Shown in pieces: positions 7,812 through 15,476 of a DNA stretch of 64,000 bases (position 1 is its first letter; each line of letters starts with the position of its first letter). Made by a program: the position numbers and the translations under genes. A model generated the notes under the pieces. It saw only the letters and a list, made by a program, of their open reading frames with translations, was not told the origin of the DNA and did not search any database. The stretch is taken from the NCBI GenBank assembly GCA_964618455.1, contig CAZUAQ010000004.1, positions 103,316-167,315 of the forward strand. Direction: 5' to 3'. This stretch comes from CAZUAQ01 sp964618455. Its GTDB lineage: Bacteria; Planctomycetota; Phycisphaerae; UBA1845; PWPN01.

Positions 7812-9139
7812 GCCGCCGACTCCAGCGACGCCTCGAGCCCGCGTGTCGACTCGCGGGGCATCGACTCCAACGGTTGAAGTTGCGATTCCGGCCGGACGAA
7901 TACCATCTGCACGCAACGGTTGTAGCGCTCGGTAAAACTGGCTTCACAGTAGCTGAGGTAGAATTCCCAGAGCCTCAGGAACGCCTCGGAGTAGCCCATC
8001 GCCCGGATCTCGTCGACCTCGTTCTGCACGTTCATACGCCAATCGTACAGCGTCCGCGCGTAGTGCGGTGTGATGTCCTCGAGGTGGACCGGTCGGAGAT
8101 CGCTGCTCGTCGCCATGGCCCGGGTCAGGGCATCGATCGAAGGAATGCAGCTCCCTGGGAACACGTACTTCTTGATGAAGTCCACTGTTCGCGTGTGCTG
8201 CTTGAAGTGATGGTCACCGATGGTGATCGCTTGAATGGCCATGCTGCCGTCAGGCGCGAGCAGTCGGCCGCAGGTTTCGAAAAACCGGTCGTAGTACTGG
8301 TGGCCGACCGCCTCGATCATCTCGATTGAGACCAGCTTGTCATACCGGCCCTCGAGATCACGGTAATCGCGTAACAGCACCACGACCTGTTCGCTCAAGC
8401 CTTCCTGTTCAACGCGCTGTCGGGCGTAGTCGTACTGCCGGCGGGAGATCGTCGTCGTCGTCACGCGACACCCGTAGTGACGGGCCGCATGGATCGCGAA
8501 GCCGCCCCAGCCCGTACCGATTTCCAGCACGTGATCCTCGGATTGAATCTGGAGCCGGCGACACAAACGGTCATACTTCTCGACGGATGCCTCCTGCAAC
8601 GATGCCTCCCCATCCAGATAAATCCCGCTCGAGTAGGTCATTGTCGGATCCAGCATCCGCTCGTAGAAGTCGTTGCCGAGATCGTAGTGCGACATGATGT
8701 TGCGTCGGCTGCCGCGCCGCGTGTTGCTCCGCCACCAGTGACCCACCCGAAGCAATGGCTGAATCCACTTACGTAGCCCTCCATCCAGTTTCTGCATGCA
8801 GTGCTGGTTCTGAATGATGAGCCGGACGAGTCCGGTCAGATCGTCGCACGACCAGTAGCCGCGAATGTACGATTCGGCAGCCCCGAGATGCCCCCCGAGA
8901 AGCGTTCGTGAATAAAAGCGTGGATCGTGCACTTCAATGGCGATATCGAGCCCACCGCTGGATACTGGCTTGCCGAAGCGGAAACGCCCTTCATGATCGT
9001 CGATTGTCAACCGCCCGCGTTCGAGCCCGGTCAACAGCCTGTGAACCAGATGCCGCGAGAATCGCTCCCAGCGGCCGGGCGACGGGACGATTTCTTCCGG
9101 TTGCCACGCCTGATGTTGAGGGATGATGGATGCTTTCAT
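7808..9139 (-). CDS. cfa: cyclopropane-fatty-acyl-phospholipid synthase
   Basis: The 443-residue enzyme transfers a methylene group from SAM to the double bond of unsaturated acyl chains in membrane phospholipids. Visible motifs are HYDLGNDFY (residues 151-159), the SAM-binding EIGTGWGG (206-213), IEMIEAVGH (272-280) and FPGSCIPS with the catalytic-type cysteine at 331. Length is slightly above that of the E. coli enzyme, with an extended N-terminal lipid-binding region. The gene lies 21 bases after the DUF1365 gene and overlaps the DUF2878 start, so it sits in the middle of a tight operon. A methyl-branching (UfaM- or BfaB-like) reaction instead of ring closure is possible and cannot be excluded from sequence. 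Confidence 0.92.
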   Translation of the reverse strand: MKASIIPQHQAWQPEEIVPSPGRWERFSRHLVHRLLTGLERGRLTIDDHEGRFRFGKPVSSGGLDIAIEVHDPRFYSRTLLGGHLGAAESYIRGYWSCDDLTGLVRLIIQNQHCMQKLDGGLRKWIQPLLRVGHWWRSNTRRGSRRNIMSHYDLGNDFYERMLDPTMTYSSGIYLDGEASLQEASVEKYDRLCRRLQIQSEDHVLEIGTGWGGFAIHAARHYGCRVTTTTISRRQYDYARQRVEQEGLSEQVVVLLRDYRDLEGRYDKLVSIEMIEAVGHQYYDRFFETCGRLLAPDGSMAIQAITIGDHHFKQHTRTVDFIKKYVFPGSCIPSIDALTRAMATSSDLRPVHLEDITPHYARTLYDWRMNVQNEVDEIRAMGYSEAFLRLWEFYLSYCEASFTERYNRCVQMVFVRPESQLQPLESMPRESTRGLEASLESAA

Positions 9140-9160
9140 GTCTCTACCTCGCTTGCTGAT

Positions 9161-9928
9161 CTATTCCGGATTCGCGCATCGCTTGGCGGGATGGGTATAG
9201 AACCGGCAACCCTTCAGCTTCAGCCGCAGGGCCTGCCAGTGTATGGCGGTAATGACCTGGACGGTCATCAGCGGATAATGCCACAAGACCTTCCGCAACG
9301 ACACCGAGTTGATCTCCCTTCGTTCCATGACCATGGTGGCATCGAAGATCCGGCGGCCTCGCTCCAGACTCGTCATGTGCACCGCCAGGTTCGAGCCGGG
9401 TTCTGTGAACTGCCAGTCGTAGTCGATATCCATGTCCATGAACGGCGAGATGTGAAACTCCTTTCCGAAGCGAAACCTGAGGCGATCCGGTCCGTCCCGG
9501 TCCGCGTGCGTCGCATGAATATAGGTATGTCGCTCCGCCCAGGGTGTATTGGTGATCTCGGAAATGATAAATTCCAGGCAATTTCCTGTACGATCGTAGC
9601 AGAAATAGAAGGTGACCGGATTGAAGCAGTAGCCGAAGTAGCGCAGGTGCGTCAGCATGCGGATCGGCCCCTCGGGACGTCGCCCGACCCGTTCGGCCAC
9701 GCATCGCCTTACCGCCTCGTCCAGCGAGAGTTGAGGGTCCCCGAGATAATCGCTGCGTCGAAACCACGCCGGTCGCGGACGATCCACCGACCACGCCCAC
9801 TGCCCATCGAAGACCCGGGGCAACTCCTCCAGGTCGAGGTACATCATGAACAGCCGGTTGCGAAACTCATGAGCGGCGGGCGTTGTCCGGCGATGTCGAA
9901 CCCAACCCTCGTAGATGCAGCTTTCCAA
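9161..9928 (-). CDS. DUF1365 family protein
   Basis: The product matches DUF1365: ESCIYEGWVRHRR at the N-terminus, then LTHLRYFGYCFNPVTFYFC and HISPFMDMD, all diagnostic of the family. DUF1365 proteins are encoded beside FAD amine-oxidase-like and cfa genes across proteobacteria and are thought to act on fatty acids, but their chemistry is not settled. There is no ATG near the conserved N-terminus. The likeliest start is TTG at 9928, two bases after the upstream stop, with AGGG in front; a CTG at 9934 overlapping the stop as CTGA is an alternative. The open frame extends further upstream inside the oxidase gene, but that part is not family-like. About 255 residues results. Confidence 0.87.
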   Translation of the reverse strand: MESCIYEGWVRHRRTTPAAHEFRNRLFMMYLDLEELPRVFDGQWAWSVDRPRPAWFRRSDYLGDPQLSLDEAVRRCVAERVGRRPEGPIRMLTHLRYFGYCFNPVTFYFCYDRTGNCLEFIISEITNTPWAERHTYIHATHADRDGPDRLRFRFGKEFHISPFMDMDIDYDWQFTEPGSNLAVHMTSLERGRRIFDATMVMERREINSVSLRKVLWHYPLMTVQVITAIHWQALRLKLKGCRFYTHPAKRCANPE

Positions 9929-9930
9929 GA

Positions 9931-11175
9931 TCAGAGCCCTATTCCGAAGCTCCCGCAAACCGCCAGGGCGCTGTTGACACCATCCTCGTGAAATCCGTAG
10001 CCCCAGTAGGCCCCACAGTAATGCGTGCGTCGCACCCCGCTGATGTGGTCCCACTCCTTCTGGACCGCCAGGGCCTCGGGCGTATACACAGGGTGATGGT
10101 AGGTTTGCCGCAACAGATGCGACTCGTCCGAAATGGAATTTGTGCCGTTGAGCGTGACGCAGAACGTCTCCGGGGAGTCCAGCGACTGCAATTTATTCAT
10201 ATTATAGGTCACCACGGCACTGCTCTGCGTCCGGGCCGGGACGCGGTAGTTCCAGCTCGCCCACGCACGGCGATTGCGGGGCAGAACACTCGTATCGATG
10301 TGGAGCAGGGTGTCGTTGGCCTGGTAGCCGATCGCCGAGAGAATCCGCCGTTCGTTATCGGCGGCGTCGGCGAGCATGCCCAGTGCCTGATCGCTATGCA
10401 CCGCCAGCACCACCTGGTCGAAGCGCTCCGGTGCCTGGCCCCGGGGCGTGATCTCGACGTGATCCTCGTGCCGGCGGACCGATTCCACCGGTGTGCTCAC
10501 GCGGATGCGATCACGAAACGGAGCGATCAGTTTCTCAACATAGGCATGCGACCCACCCTGGATCACCCGCCACTTCGGCTGATTGCGCCGCTCCAGGAAA
10601 CGATGATGATCGAAGAACTTCACAAAGCAGCGCAGCGGAAAGTCCATCATCTGTTCCGGATCGGCCGACCAGATGGCGGAGCCCATCGGAACGAGAAAGC
10701 GATCCACGAAGGCCTGCGAATAGTTGCGGGCGGACACGTACGCCTCCAGCGTCTCGCCGTCCTCACTTTCCGCCAGGATCCGCGGGAAGTCTCCGTGGAA
10801 CCTCCGAATGTCCAGGATCATGCGGTAGTGCGAAGGCTTGAGCAGATTGCCCCGCTGGGCGAAGAGTTGATTCAGCGATGAACCGCAGTACTCGATACCC
10901 GACCGATCGCAGCGCACACCGAAGCTCATGTTGCTCGGCTGCGAGGCCACGTCCAGACGCTTCAGCAGTTTGACGAAGTTCGGGTAGTTCTCTTCATTGA
11001 AAACAATGAACCCGGTATCCACGGCATAGTGGCGGCCACCGCGCTCCACGGGAACCGTGTGCGTGTGTCCGCCGATGTAATCGTTCGCCTCGAAGACGGT
11101 GATGTCGTACTTCTCGCGAAGCAGGTATGCGGACACGAGGCCCGAGATGCCCGCTCCGATGACGGCGATCTTCAT
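9931..11175 (-). CDS. FAD-dependent amine oxidase-like oxidoreductase
   Basis: The 414-residue protein starts with the FAD-binding fingerprint VIGAGISGL (residues 4-12) and continues with VFEANDYIGGHTHT and the DTGFIVFNE box, matching the NAD(P)/FAD amine oxidase-like subgroup found with DUF1365 and cfa. The expected role is FAD-dependent desaturation or oxidation of a lipid. Members of this cluster in Rhodobacter are implicated in furan fatty acid formation (UfaD/UfaO), which makes an acyl chain the likely substrate. The start overlaps the stop of the desaturase gene as ATGA at 11172-11175. No transmembrane helix is visible. Confidence 0.88.
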   Translation of the reverse strand: MKIAVIGAGISGLVSAYLLREKYDITVFEANDYIGGHTHTVPVERGGRHYAVDTGFIVFNEENYPNFVKLLKRLDVASQPSNMSFGVRCDRSGIEYCGSSLNQLFAQRGNLLKPSHYRMILDIRRFHGDFPRILAESEDGETLEAYVSARNYSQAFVDRFLVPMGSAIWSADPEQMMDFPLRCFVKFFDHHRFLERRNQPKWRVIQGGSHAYVEKLIAPFRDRIRVSTPVESVRRHEDHVEITPRGQAPERFDQVVLAVHSDQALGMLADAADNERRILSAIGYQANDTLLHIDTSVLPRNRRAWASWNYRVPARTQSSAVVTYNMNKLQSLDSPETFCVTLNGTNSISDESHLLRQTYHHPVYTPEALAVQKEWDHISGVRRTHYCGAYWGYGFHEDGVNSALAVCGSFGIGL

Positions 11176-12176
11176 GCGCGATCGACCTCCGGGGTGATCA
11201 CGGCCGGGGCCTCACTCTCACCGGGCTGAAACGCATGCTGCGGCACGGGACGCAAGTCCGAGACCAGCCCCACCCAGGACATCGCGCGAAGAATATAGTA
11301 CGTGATATCGATCTCCCACCAGTAGAAACCCTGTCGCACTGTGCCCGGATAGTAGTGATGATTGTTGTGCCAGCCCTCTCCCAGCGTGATCAATGCCAGC
11401 AGCAGGTTGTTACGGCTTTGGTCGCGCGTGTTGTACCGCCGCGTGCCCCACATGTGCGTCAGCGAGTTGATCATCAGCGTGGCGTGAATCACCACGACCG
11501 TGGAGATAAAGAAGCCCCACACAAGCATCTGCCAGCCGTTCGTCCCCCAGCTCGGAGCGACCCACGCCAGCAGTTCACCCAGGCCGAACATGAACACGGC
11601 CAGCGATACGGGGGCCACCTTGTCGTAGCGATTCAGAAAACGCAGTTCCGGGAATTTCGCCAGGTCCGGCACCTTGTCGTACTTCGTGGGATGGTGCAGC
11701 TTGCTCATGAACCAGAGCATGTGGCTCCAGAGAAAGCCGCCATGATACGGGGAGTGTGCATCCTCGGGTTCGTCGGAGTTGCGGTGATGATCCCGATGAT
11801 GCGCCGCCCACCAGAGCGGGCCGCCCTGCGCTGAGGAACTGGCGATGGCCGCAAAGAGAAACTGCATCCAGCGCGAAGTTCGAAAGGTCCTGTGAGAGAA
11901 GTAGCGATGATAGAAACCCGTGATCGCAAACATGCGAAGAAGGTAGAGTCCTGCCGCCACGCCCACTGCCACGGGACTCCAGCCCACCCAGATGACCGTC
12001 AGGCAGACCAGATGCATGATGATGAAAGGAATGCTGCGAAGCCAATCCACTTTCTTGAGCTCATCCTCCGTCTGCCCTTCAACAGGCATATCGTTGTCGG
12101 CCCACTGCCGGAGCATCTTTCCAAAACTGAACTTCGAGTCCGGACGATTCGGCTCGCCCGCCGCGCTCTTCTCCAT
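11172..12176 (-). CDS. acyl-lipid/acyl-CoA fatty acid desaturase
   Basis: The 334-residue membrane enzyme has the three histidine boxes of delta-9-type desaturases: HRYFSH (90-95), HHRDHH (126-131) and HNNHH in the last quarter. These bind the di-iron centre used to insert a double bond with oxygen. Four hydrophobic helices flank the boxes. The ATG at 12176 has AGAGGAAG upstream and is preferred to an earlier in-frame start without a Shine-Dalgarno. It is the first gene of the lipid operon and would supply the unsaturated chain on which the downstream CFA synthase and oxidase act, which implies an oxygen-requiring pathway. Confidence 0.92.
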   Translation of the reverse strand: MEKSAAGEPNRPDSKFSFGKMLRQWADNDMPVEGQTEDELKKVDWLRSIPFIIMHLVCLTVIWVGWSPVAVGVAAGLYLLRMFAITGFYHRYFSHRTFRTSRWMQFLFAAIASSSAQGGPLWWAAHHRDHHRNSDEPEDAHSPYHGGFLWSHMLWFMSKLHHPTKYDKVPDLAKFPELRFLNRYDKVAPVSLAVFMFGLGELLAWVAPSWGTNGWQMLVWGFFISTVVVIHATLMINSLTHMWGTRRYNTRDQSRNNLLLALITLGEGWHNNHHYYPGTVRQGFYWWEIDITYYILRAMSWVGLVSDLRPVPQHAFQPGESEAPAVITPEVDRA

Positions 12177-12238
12177 GGTGTGTCTTCCTCTGTTGATGGC
12201 CCATGAACTACCAGCGACACGCCGGTCCATGGAAGCGG

Positions 12239-12244
12239 ATTATA
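12239..12244 (-). promoter_or_regulatory. possible -10 element of the lipid operon
   Basis: A perfect TATAAT lies on the minus strand about 65 bases upstream of the desaturase start. No convincing -35 box is present at 16-18 bases, so an activator or alternative recognition would be needed if it is used. Confidence 0.3.
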
Positions 12245-12308
12245 GGGAAGATTCGCCGTAAGGCACGTCCCCGGCGGGAGTTCGATGATAAATGGGGATG
12301 AAAGGGTC

Positions 12309-13778
12309 TCAGGGGCTACGGGGCAGGAGTTGGGGCTTTCCCGAGTCCGCGGCTAAATGATAGGTCCGCCCTTCCGCCCAAAGGGTCACTGGATCGTCCG
12401 CTTCGCCCCATCGGCTGACGAACGCCAGGATGTCCCGTTCGTCCATGACGGCGGACACGAGCACTCCGGGCTTGCCCGTTCCTGCAAAATCGAGCGGCCT
12501 CCCCCGCTCCAGCAGCTTCGCATAGCGGCGGCTCTCACGATAGACCTCGTGCGCGAGCCGCGTCTCCTCGACGGCCTGGGAATCCGGGCTCCAGACGAAA
12601 AACCGATCGGTACCCCGCAGGAGCATGTGCCACAGCAATTCCCGGTACGCCCGGTCGCTGAGCCGCTTCGTCTCCGGCCGGAGGCGATCCTTCTCGGGCA
12701 GGACGTGGTAGTGGACGAAGCTGACGAGGGGAATCTCAGGCGGCGTGTGGCGTCCGGCGTTGTCGGCCACCTTGAGCATGTGATGCAGCCACCGGGCGTC
12801 GGCAGGCTCGATATCCGTCCATCCGAAGATGTTCTCCCACGGATAAACTACCGGCATGGCCATCGAGTAGCCCGTCTCCGGAAACTCCGGATACCACGCC
12901 CGGTAACATGCCCGCTGCTCGGTGATGTGTGGCTGGCCTTCCACGTAAAACTCGAAGTAGTCGTACCAGTAGCGGTAGCCGTCATGAGGATAAACCGCGT
13001 AGTTACCGACCAGCGCCTCGGGGTATGCCGCCAGCACTGGTTCCGTGAACGCTTTCTTCTGAAGCCGCGCGCGCATCCGGCGGAGCACGGCCTGGAACAC
13101 CTTGAAATCCTCCAGGTCCGAAATGGCTTCGCGACAACGCACGCAGCGCTTGGCGGCGGCGTGAGCCCTGTTGAACTCCAGCGGCCCATCGATCTCCCAG
13201 TCGGCGAAGATCATGTCGATCGGGAGCCCTCCTTCCGCGTACGCGTCCACGAACTGCGTCACTTGCGTGCGAATCTCGGGCAGACGGGCGTCGAGTGTGA
13301 AGGGGCACCCGATCTTGTGCTGAGGTCCGAATGATTCATCGAAAAAGCGTTGCCCCTGCGCGTCGACATGCGCCGTGGAGGGATCGCCATTGAAGAAACT
13401 GTGAAGGCAGGCGGTCGCGTTGATGCAGCCGGGTGATCCGATCCTTCGCTGCAGGCGGGCAACCTGCTTGGCGGTCCGCATGCTCTGCTCAAATCGGTCC
13501 GGATGCCAGTTCACGATCAGAGGGATACCGCGAGCGTGCAGCAAGACGGCCACACGCTCCAGGGCGTCGTCCGGCACACCCTCCGGCACATGCGCCGCCC
13601 ACGTATGGAAAGGCGCGTCGCCGGTGGCCGGATCCTCGAGCGGCTGAGTCGCCTCGATAATCCGATCCATCCGTTCGATCCAGCTATCGGGGGTCTCGCT
13701 CATGAGTGGTGCTGCAACAAGAAGGATCGAGCCCAGCGCCAGGACCTCGGGACGTCCGCTGACTTTGAATGGGTGCAT
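12309..13778 (-). CDS. secreted protein of unknown function, glycosidase-like barrel possible
   Basis: From ATG 13778 the protein has 489 residues with an N-terminal hydrophobic signal (residues 11-25). The rest is soluble and rich in aromatic residues, with segments such as DMIFADWEID and SFVHYHVL that look like strand ends of a TIM barrel and recall glycoside hydrolase-like proteins. A CVRC pair lies near the middle. I do not recognise a named family. It starts five bases after the stop of the PKD/dockerin-like protein gene, so the two are probably co-transcribed and may work on the same polysaccharide. The earlier in-frame start at 13898 lies inside the upstream gene and is unlikely. Confidence 0.7.
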   Translation of the reverse strand: MHPFKVSGRPEVLALGSILLVAAPLMSETPDSWIERMDRIIEATQPLEDPATGDAPFHTWAAHVPEGVPDDALERVAVLLHARGIPLIVNWHPDRFEQSMRTAKQVARLQRRIGSPGCINATACLHSFFNGDPSTAHVDAQGQRFFDESFGPQHKIGCPFTLDARLPEIRTQVTQFVDAYAEGGLPIDMIFADWEIDGPLEFNRAHAAAKRCVRCREAISDLEDFKVFQAVLRRMRARLQKKAFTEPVLAAYPEALVGNYAVYPHDGYRYWYDYFEFYVEGQPHITEQRACYRAWYPEFPETGYSMAMPVVYPWENIFGWTDIEPADARWLHHMLKVADNAGRHTPPEIPLVSFVHYHVLPEKDRLRPETKRLSDRAYRELLWHMLLRGTDRFFVWSPDSQAVEETRLAHEVYRESRRYAKLLERGRPLDFAGTGKPGVLVSAVMDERDILAFVSRWGEADDPVTLWAEGRTYHLAADSGKPQLLPRSP

Positions 13779-13783
13779 GCGTC

Positions 13784-15313
13784 TCACGGCAGACAGTTCG
13801 GGTCGATCGGCAACAACGGACCGTTCATGCAATTGAGGAACAGGCCGAGATCCGTGGGATCCACGTCGCTGTCGGTATCCATCTTCGCGCCGGCGCACGC
13901 GGGTACGGTCTGCGGCACGCTCACGCCGCTCAGGCAGGACTGGAAGAGGGCGAAGTCATCCATGTCGCTGTCACCGTCGTCGTCGAGATCCCCGGCAGCG
14001 GGCAGCACGTTGATGTAAGACGTTCGCGTCAGGGTGTCGCTCCCGGACGTGCCATCGACCTCCAGCGTCACGGAATAAGTACCGGAATCCGTGTAGGTGT
14101 GCTGCGGGTCGGAATCGGGGCTCGTTCCGCCATCGCCGAACGTCCAACTCCAGGTATCGACATCTCCAATGGACTCATCCGTGAACTGAACCGTCAGCGG
14201 CGCCCGGCCGCTCGTGGGCGAAGCTGAGAAGTCGGCGGTGATCCCGCGAACGCCCACCACGCCGGCAGGATAACGCAGGTCGACGGTCTGCTCGAAGGCG
14301 GTGAAAAGATTGTCCGGGTCGCCGAGCGGTTCCCCGTTGTTGCGATAGTATTCAATGGAGTAGTTGTTCCAGCCGCCGCCGGCCTGTTGGTTGGCATCGT
14401 ACACGAACCAGCACATGGCGATGATGTTGTGATTTCCTTCGGTCTGGTTCCACGCATTGACGCTGGCGTAGGCATCCCGGAGAAACTGCGCCATCACCGC
14501 CTCGCTCGACACCATGTTCCATTCGGTCAGGTAGACCGGCTTGTCCTGGAGGCCCTTGCTGTCAATCAACTGGAGCTGGCTGACGTAGCTCGACTCGAAT
14601 CCGGCAATCCCCCCGCCATACGCGTGAATGGCGATCCCATCGATCTCGTCGTTCGGGATGTGATCCAGCACCTGTCCCAGCCACTGATTCCCGTCCATCC
14701 ACCGTATACCGGGTATGATGCTGCCGGGACTCGGCGCCGCCACCAGCACGATATGCTCGCCGTGCGGACTCGACTGGGCATTGGCGTGAATCGCGTTACG
14801 CACGTCGCGGTAGATCTGGGCGTATCCTGACGGTGTGACCTGGTTCGACGGCCAGCCGTTCCCCTCACCGACGATGTTCGGCTCGTTGCCGATCAGCCAG
14901 ATATGCGAGCCGTGCTTGAGGACGTTCACCACATTGTTGACGACGTGGTTCGGCCAGCCTGCATAATTCGGGTTGGACGGTGCGGGTACGGTCTGTCCCC
15001 AGTCGTAATCCACCCGGGTGATGATCGAGATATTCTGTCCCGTCAGATTGCTGTAGAGCCCCGAGAAATACGACCCGCCCCACCAGGCCGCCGAGTGCGT
15101 GATGACCGTCTCCAGCGTCCATCCGCCGTGCGTCGGCGCGTCGAGCAGCTGGGCCGGCACGCTGTCCACCGCGCTCCCCGCCGTGTAGCCCCACCAGTGA
15201 ATTCCGTACAGGTAAGGATTATCCGCTCGTGCGTCGCCACCGGCCATGAGCACCATCATCAGGAGGCTCACCTGGAGCGCCACGCGATTTCCATCGTGTT
15301 GACCAAACCTCAT
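13784..15313 (-). CDS. secreted GH-A-like glycosidase with PKD and dockerin-like modules
   Basis: The 509-residue protein has a signal peptide (to about residue 30), a TIM-barrel-like catalytic region, a PKD domain (about residues 355-440, with WSWTFGDGG) and a C-terminal dockerin-like module. Candidate catalytic acids are Glu in WLIGNEPN (acid/base) and Glu in YLTEWN (nucleophile), the arrangement of clan GH-A. The end of the protein has two calcium-loop-like repeats (DLDDDGDSDMDDF and DTDSDVDPTDL) and finishes with PIDPNC. This end recurs in the neighbouring 480-residue secreted protein. The substrate is unknown. Several residue-identical features suggest extracellular polysaccharide binding and display. 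Confidence 0.78.
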   Translation of the reverse strand: MRFGQHDGNRVALQVSLLMMVLMAGGDARADNPYLYGIHWWGYTAGSAVDSVPAQLLDAPTHGGWTLETVITHSAAWWGGSYFSGLYSNLTGQNISIITRVDYDWGQTVPAPSNPNYAGWPNHVVNNVVNVLKHGSHIWLIGNEPNIVGEGNGWPSNQVTPSGYAQIYRDVRNAIHANAQSSPHGEHIVLVAAPSPGSIIPGIRWMDGNQWLGQVLDHIPNDEIDGIAIHAYGGGIAGFESSYVSQLQLIDSKGLQDKPVYLTEWNMVSSEAVMAQFLRDAYASVNAWNQTEGNHNIIAMCWFVYDANQQAGGGWNNYSIEYYRNNGEPLGDPDNLFTAFEQTVDLRYPAGVVGVRGITADFSASPTSGRAPLTVQFTDESIGDVDTWSWTFGDGGTSPDSDPQHTYTDSGTYSVTLEVDGTSGSDTLTRTSYINVLPAAGDLDDDGDSDMDDFALFQSCLSGVSVPQTVPACAGAKMDTDSDVDPTDLGLFLNCMNGPLLPIDPNCLP

Positions 15314-15381
15314 GAACTGTTCTCCGCGATCTGCTGTTGCAAGATTCTAGCCGATTCCGCCTGACGATTCCCGGACCGGCA

Positions 15382-15420
15382 ACAAAAAACCGGGCCCGTA
15401 CCTTGGCACGGGACCCGGTG
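15382..15420 (-). terminator. rho-independent terminator
   Basis: A GC-rich hairpin (15389-15419; arms ACCGGG-CCCGT and its complement with one bulge) is followed on the minus strand by a run of six T. It closes the 15477-16919 gene and separates it from the downstream glycosidase gene. Confidence 0.85.
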
Positions 15421-15476
15421 GGTGATCTCCTGCAGCTTGGGCCCTCACGGCGTTCTCACACCGGATCAGAAGAGCC

